This document shows, piece after piece, positions 61,329-64,000 of a DNA stretch of 64,000 nt. Position numbers and translations under genes: made by a program. The DNA is from Anaerolineae bacterium (GTDB lineage: Bacteria > Chloroflexota > Anaerolineae > Aggregatilineales > Ch27). Below the pieces are notes generated by a model. That model did no database searches. It had not been told where the DNA came from and was given only the letters and a program-made list of their open reading frames with translations. Each line of letters starts with the position of its first letter. The first letter of the stretch is position 1. The stretch covers positions 71,168 through 135,167 of the forward strand of contig JABLXG010000007.1 in NCBI GenBank assembly GCA_013178165.1, given 5' to 3'.

Positions 61329-64000
61329 TCAATCAGCCGGGCAGTCGCCGCCACGTCCGTTGAGATACTCCCGCAGGAACTGGCCGGTATAGCTGTGCTC
61401 GTTGGCCGCCACCTGCTCCGGCGTCCCCTGCGCCACAATCTCGCCACCGTCGTCGCCGCCCTCCGGCCCCAGGTCAATCAGGTAATCGGCGACCTTGATG
61501 ATGTCGGGGTTATGCTCAATCACCACCACGGTGTTACCCTGGTCAACCAGCCGCTGCAGAACCTTGATCAATCGGGCCACATCCGCCGCGTGCAACCCTA
61601 CCGATGGCTCGTCCAGCACATAGAGCGTCCGGCCGGTGGCCCGTTTGCTCAGTTCGCGGCTCAGTTTGACGCGCTGGGCCTCGCCGCCGCTAAGCGTTGT
61701 GGCCGGTTGGCCGATACGGATGTAGCCCAGCCCGACCGCTTTGAGCGTGCGCAGTTTACTGACAATCGCCGGGATGTTCTCGAAGAATTCCAGCCCTTCA
61801 CTGACGGTCATGTCCAGCACTTCGGCGATGTTCTTACCCTTGTACTGGACCTGCAACGTCTCCCGGTTGTAGCGCGTCCCGTGGCAGACATCGCAGGGCA
61901 CGTAGATATCCGGCAGGAACTGCATGCTGATCAGCAACTGGCCCTGCCCCTGGCAATTCTCACACCGCCCGCCCTTGACGTTGAAGCTAAAGCGCCCCGG
62001 CGTATAGCCGCGTACCTTGCTCTCCGGCAACTCGGCGTACAAGGCCCGGATCGCATCGAACATCTTGGTATAAGTGGCCGGGTTGCTGCGCGGTGTCCGC
62101 CCGATCGGACTCTGGTCAATATTGATAACCTTGTCGATCTGCTCCAGACCCTCGATCGTGTCATGGTCACCGGGCCGTTCCCGGCTGCCATGCAACACCT
62201 GGGCTAACCGCTTGTACAGAATCTCCACCACCAGCGTGCTCTTGCCGCTGCCGCTGACGCCGGTCACACAGACCAGCTGACCCAGCGGGATATCCACATC
62301 GATGTTCTTGAGGTTGTTCTCCCGTGCGCCGCGAATCGTGATCCGGCTGCCAAGCCCCTTCCGCCGCTGAGCAGGCACAGGAACGCATTTGCGCCCGGAA
62401 AGATACGCGCCGGTCAGGCTGTTGGGGTCCTGCAGAATCTGCTCCAGCGTGCCCTGAGCCACCACCTGCCCGCCATGCTCACCCGCCCCCGGCCCCAGAT
62501 CGATGATCCAGTCAGCGTGGCGGATAGTCTCATCGTCATGCTCAACCACCAGCAGGGTATTGCCCAGATCGCGCATCTCCTCCAGCGTGCGGATCAGGCG
62601 CAGGTTGTCGCGCTGATGCAGGCCGATCGTTGGCTCATCCAGCACATAGAGCACGCCAGTCAGGCGGCTGCCGATCTGTGTCGCCAGGCGGATGCGCTGC
62701 GCCTCCCCGCCGCTGAGCGTGCCTGAAGCCCGCGAGAGAGTCAGGTAGTCCAGGCCGACATCGACCAGAAAGCCAACCCGCGACTCAATCTCCTTGAGAA
62801 TCTGGGCAGCAATGCGCAGTTCCAGATCGTTCAACCGTGGCGGCTGGCCATTTGTCCCCCGCAGCGCCTGCACCCAGGGCAGCAGGTTCTTAACGGTCAT
62901 CTGCGTCACCTCGACGATACTACGACCGTCCACTGTGACCGCCAGCGCCTCCGGACGCAGTCGCTTGCCCTGGCAGGCCGGGCACTTCACGCCAGACATC
63001 AGCGCCTCATATGCAGCGCGCATGTAGTCGGAGGTGGTCTCGTCATAGCGGCGTTGCAGCGTCTTGATCACACCCTCCCAGCGGCCATGATACTCCCGTG
63101 TATAGCCCTGAGCTGTGGTGAAGGAGCGCCGCACCGGGCGCGTTGGCGAGCCATACATCACAATGTTGCGCTGCTCTTCGGTCAGTTCTCGCCAGGGGCG
63201 CTTGACTGGCACGCCAAGCTGGACCAGAGCTTCCAGCATCCAGCGCACCGTATAGCTATCGGTACTGCTCCAGCCAGGAGCCTGAATCGCCCCATCCGCC
63301 AGCGACATATCGCCGTTAGGGACGATCCGATCCGGGTCGAACTCCAGCCGCATTCCCAGTCCCTGGCACTCTACACAGGCCCCGTTAGGGCTGTTGAAGC
63401 TGAAGGTGCGCGGTTCCATCTCCGGCAGGCTGCCATGGCCGTTGACACAGGCCAGATGTTCGCTGTAGAGGGTATCCACCGGGTTAGCCGGATCAGTCAC
63501 ATCGTTGATGATGACCACACCTTCGCCATGCTTGAGCGCTGTCTCGATTGCATCGGTCAGGCGACTCCGGGCGGCGAGGGCCTCTTCCGACTCTGGATCG
63601 TCAAAACGGCGGGTGATCAGGCGGTCCACCACGACATCGATCGAATGGTTCTTGTAGCGATCCAGATCGATGTCTTCATTGACGTCATGGATTTCCCCGT
63701 TCACCCGCACACGGACAAATCCGGCCTTGCGGATATCCTCAAAAACGCGCTCATGGCGCCCTTTGCGGTTCTTGATCACCGGCGCCAGGATCTGGATACG
63801 GCGGTCAGGCGGCAGCGCCAGAACACGATCGACGATTTGCTCAGCGCTCTGGGCCACCACTTCCTGACCGCAAACCGGGCAGTGGGGGATGCCAATACGG
63901 GCGTACAACAGACGGAGGTAGTCGTAGATTTCGGTGACTGTCCCGACAGTCGAGCGCGGGTTAGCGCTGACACCCTTCTGGTCGATCGATACCGCCGGGC
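61329..64000 (-). CDS. uvrA: Excinuclease ABC subunit A (5' part beyond the window)
   Basis: At least 890 residues; the coding frame runs on past base 64000 on the left of the protein (SIDQKGVSANPRSTVGTVTEIYDYLRLLYARIG precedes the internal Met at 63908). Features in order are the CPVC zinc knuckle, CVECQGLG, CPACQGKRL, the first signature TLSGGEAQRIRLA, the second Walker A TGVSGSGKSTL, zinc module CENCQGQG...CDVCHG, and the second signature TLSGGEAQRVKLS with Walker B LYVLDEPSVGLH. It recognises damaged DNA in nucleotide excision repair. Its promoter is outside the window. Confidence 0.96.
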   Translation of the reverse strand, partial: PAVSIDQKGVSANPRSTVGTVTEIYDYLRLLYARIGIPHCPVCGQEVVAQSAEQIVDRVLALPPDRRIQILAPVIKNRKGRHERVFEDIRKAGFVRVRVNGEIHDVNEDIDLDRYKNHSIDVVVDRLITRRFDDPESEEALAARSRLTDAIETALKHGEGVVIINDVTDPANPVDTLYSEHLACVNGHGSLPEMEPRTFSFNSPNGACVECQGLGMRLEFDPDRIVPNGDMSLADGAIQAPGWSSTDSYTVRWMLEALVQLGVPVKRPWRELTEEQRNIVMYGSPTRPVRRSFTTAQGYTREYHGRWEGVIKTLQRRYDETTSDYMRAAYEALMSGVKCPACQGKRLRPEALAVTVDGRSIVEVTQMTVKNLLPWVQALRGTNGQPPRLNDLELRIAAQILKEIESRVGFLVDVGLDYLTLSRASGTLSGGEAQRIRLATQIGSRLTGVLYVLDEPTIGLHQRDNLRLIRTLEEMRDLGNTLLVVEHDDETIRHADWIIDLGPGAGEHGGQVVAQGTLEQILQDPNSLTGAYLSGRKCVPVPAQRRKGLGSRITIRGARENNLKNIDVDIPLGQLVCVTGVSGSGKSTLVVEILYKRLAQVLHGSRERPGDHDTIEGLEQIDKVINIDQSPIGRTPRSNPATYTKMFDAIRALYAELPESKVRGYTPGRFSFNVKGGRCENCQGQGQLLISMQFLPDIYVPCDVCHGTRYNRETLQVQYKGKNIAEVLDMTVSEGLEFFENIPAIVSKLRTLKAVGLGYIRIGQPATTLSGGEAQRVKLSRELSKRATGRTLYVLDEPSVGLHAADVARLIKVLQRLVDQGNTVVVIEHNPDIIKVADYLIDLGPEGGDDGGEIVAQGTPEQVAANEHSYTGQFLREYLNGRGGDCPAD

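Noticed and set aside
1-64000. CRISPR array, prophage, or integrated island
   Set aside because: No regularly spaced repeats, cas, integrase, transposase or phage genes are visible. The tRNA-Val gene at 7180 shows no duplicated 3' end nearby.

Overview
The window looks like a chromosomal segment of a free-living bacterium of the phylum Chloroflexota, probably Anaerolineae or a close relative. This is an inference from gene content, not a measured placement. It is GC-rich and densely coding. Secreted proteins and lipoproteins carry long Thr/Pro linkers, and there are NBD-only Hsp70, DUF362, DUF3048 and Flp-pilin genes, GAF-rich histidine kinases and many TPR proteins. No rRNA, CRISPR array, phage or transposase gene is visible.

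Layout. 1-7100: a PPC-domain secreted protein (cut by the left edge), a membrane protein, a methyltransferase, a DM13 protein, a large GAF/PAS histidine kinase (+) and a UPF0104-type membrane protein. 7140-20330: almost entirely minus strand, with tRNA-Val(UAC), an Hsp70-like ATPase, a site-2 protease overlapping dcd, argS, a methyltransferase overlapping an NAD-dependent epimerase, a degenerate homoserine-kinase-like GHMP protein, an (alpha/alpha)6 glycosidase-like protein, a lipoprotein, an AMMECR1 protein and an alkaline-phosphatase-superfamily enzyme. 20500-23830: an 863-residue secreted repeat protein, a long hairpin, a 163-bp MITE-like element with an 8-bp target duplication, and a roadblock/LC7 protein. 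23838-34214: an MBL hydrolase coupled to murJ, a C39-peptidase/TPR protein, a methyltransferase, a response regulator, a DUF362 protein, a secreted protein, and a double-XRE regulator followed by a TPR protein. 34233-42083: an EF-G-type GTPase and a PfkB kinase (-), then a metal P-type ATPase (+) behind a promoter whose start overlaps an ArsR/SmtB-like palindrome, a URO-D-family protein and a phosphotriesterase-like hydrolase.

42329-51420 holds a Flp pilin and the one-carbon block. A single polypeptide joins serine hydroxymethyltransferase to a partial GcvT-like repeat and a complete GcvT (+). About 2 kb away lies gcvH-gcvPA-gcvPB (-), led by a tandem glycine riboswitch with a terminator-like hairpin. 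Together these supply H, P and T proteins plus SHMT for glycine/serine/5,10-methylene-THF interconversion; the L protein is not in the window. 51537-64000: tgt, uppP, a PstS-like lipoprotein, an SH3-like secreted protein, a DUF3048 protein, a YrdB-like protein, queG with a 712-residue TPR protein, a membrane protein whose strong promoter is followed by a Gram-positive-type SOS box, and uvrA (cut by the right edge). tgt and queG both serve queuosine modification of tRNA; murJ and uppP both serve the cell-wall lipid carrier cycle.

The most notable items are the GlyA-(partial GcvT)-GcvT fusion, the MITE-like element, the metal operator without a local repressor gene, the SOS-like box next to uvrA, and the GHMP protein that has lost its kinase signature residues.
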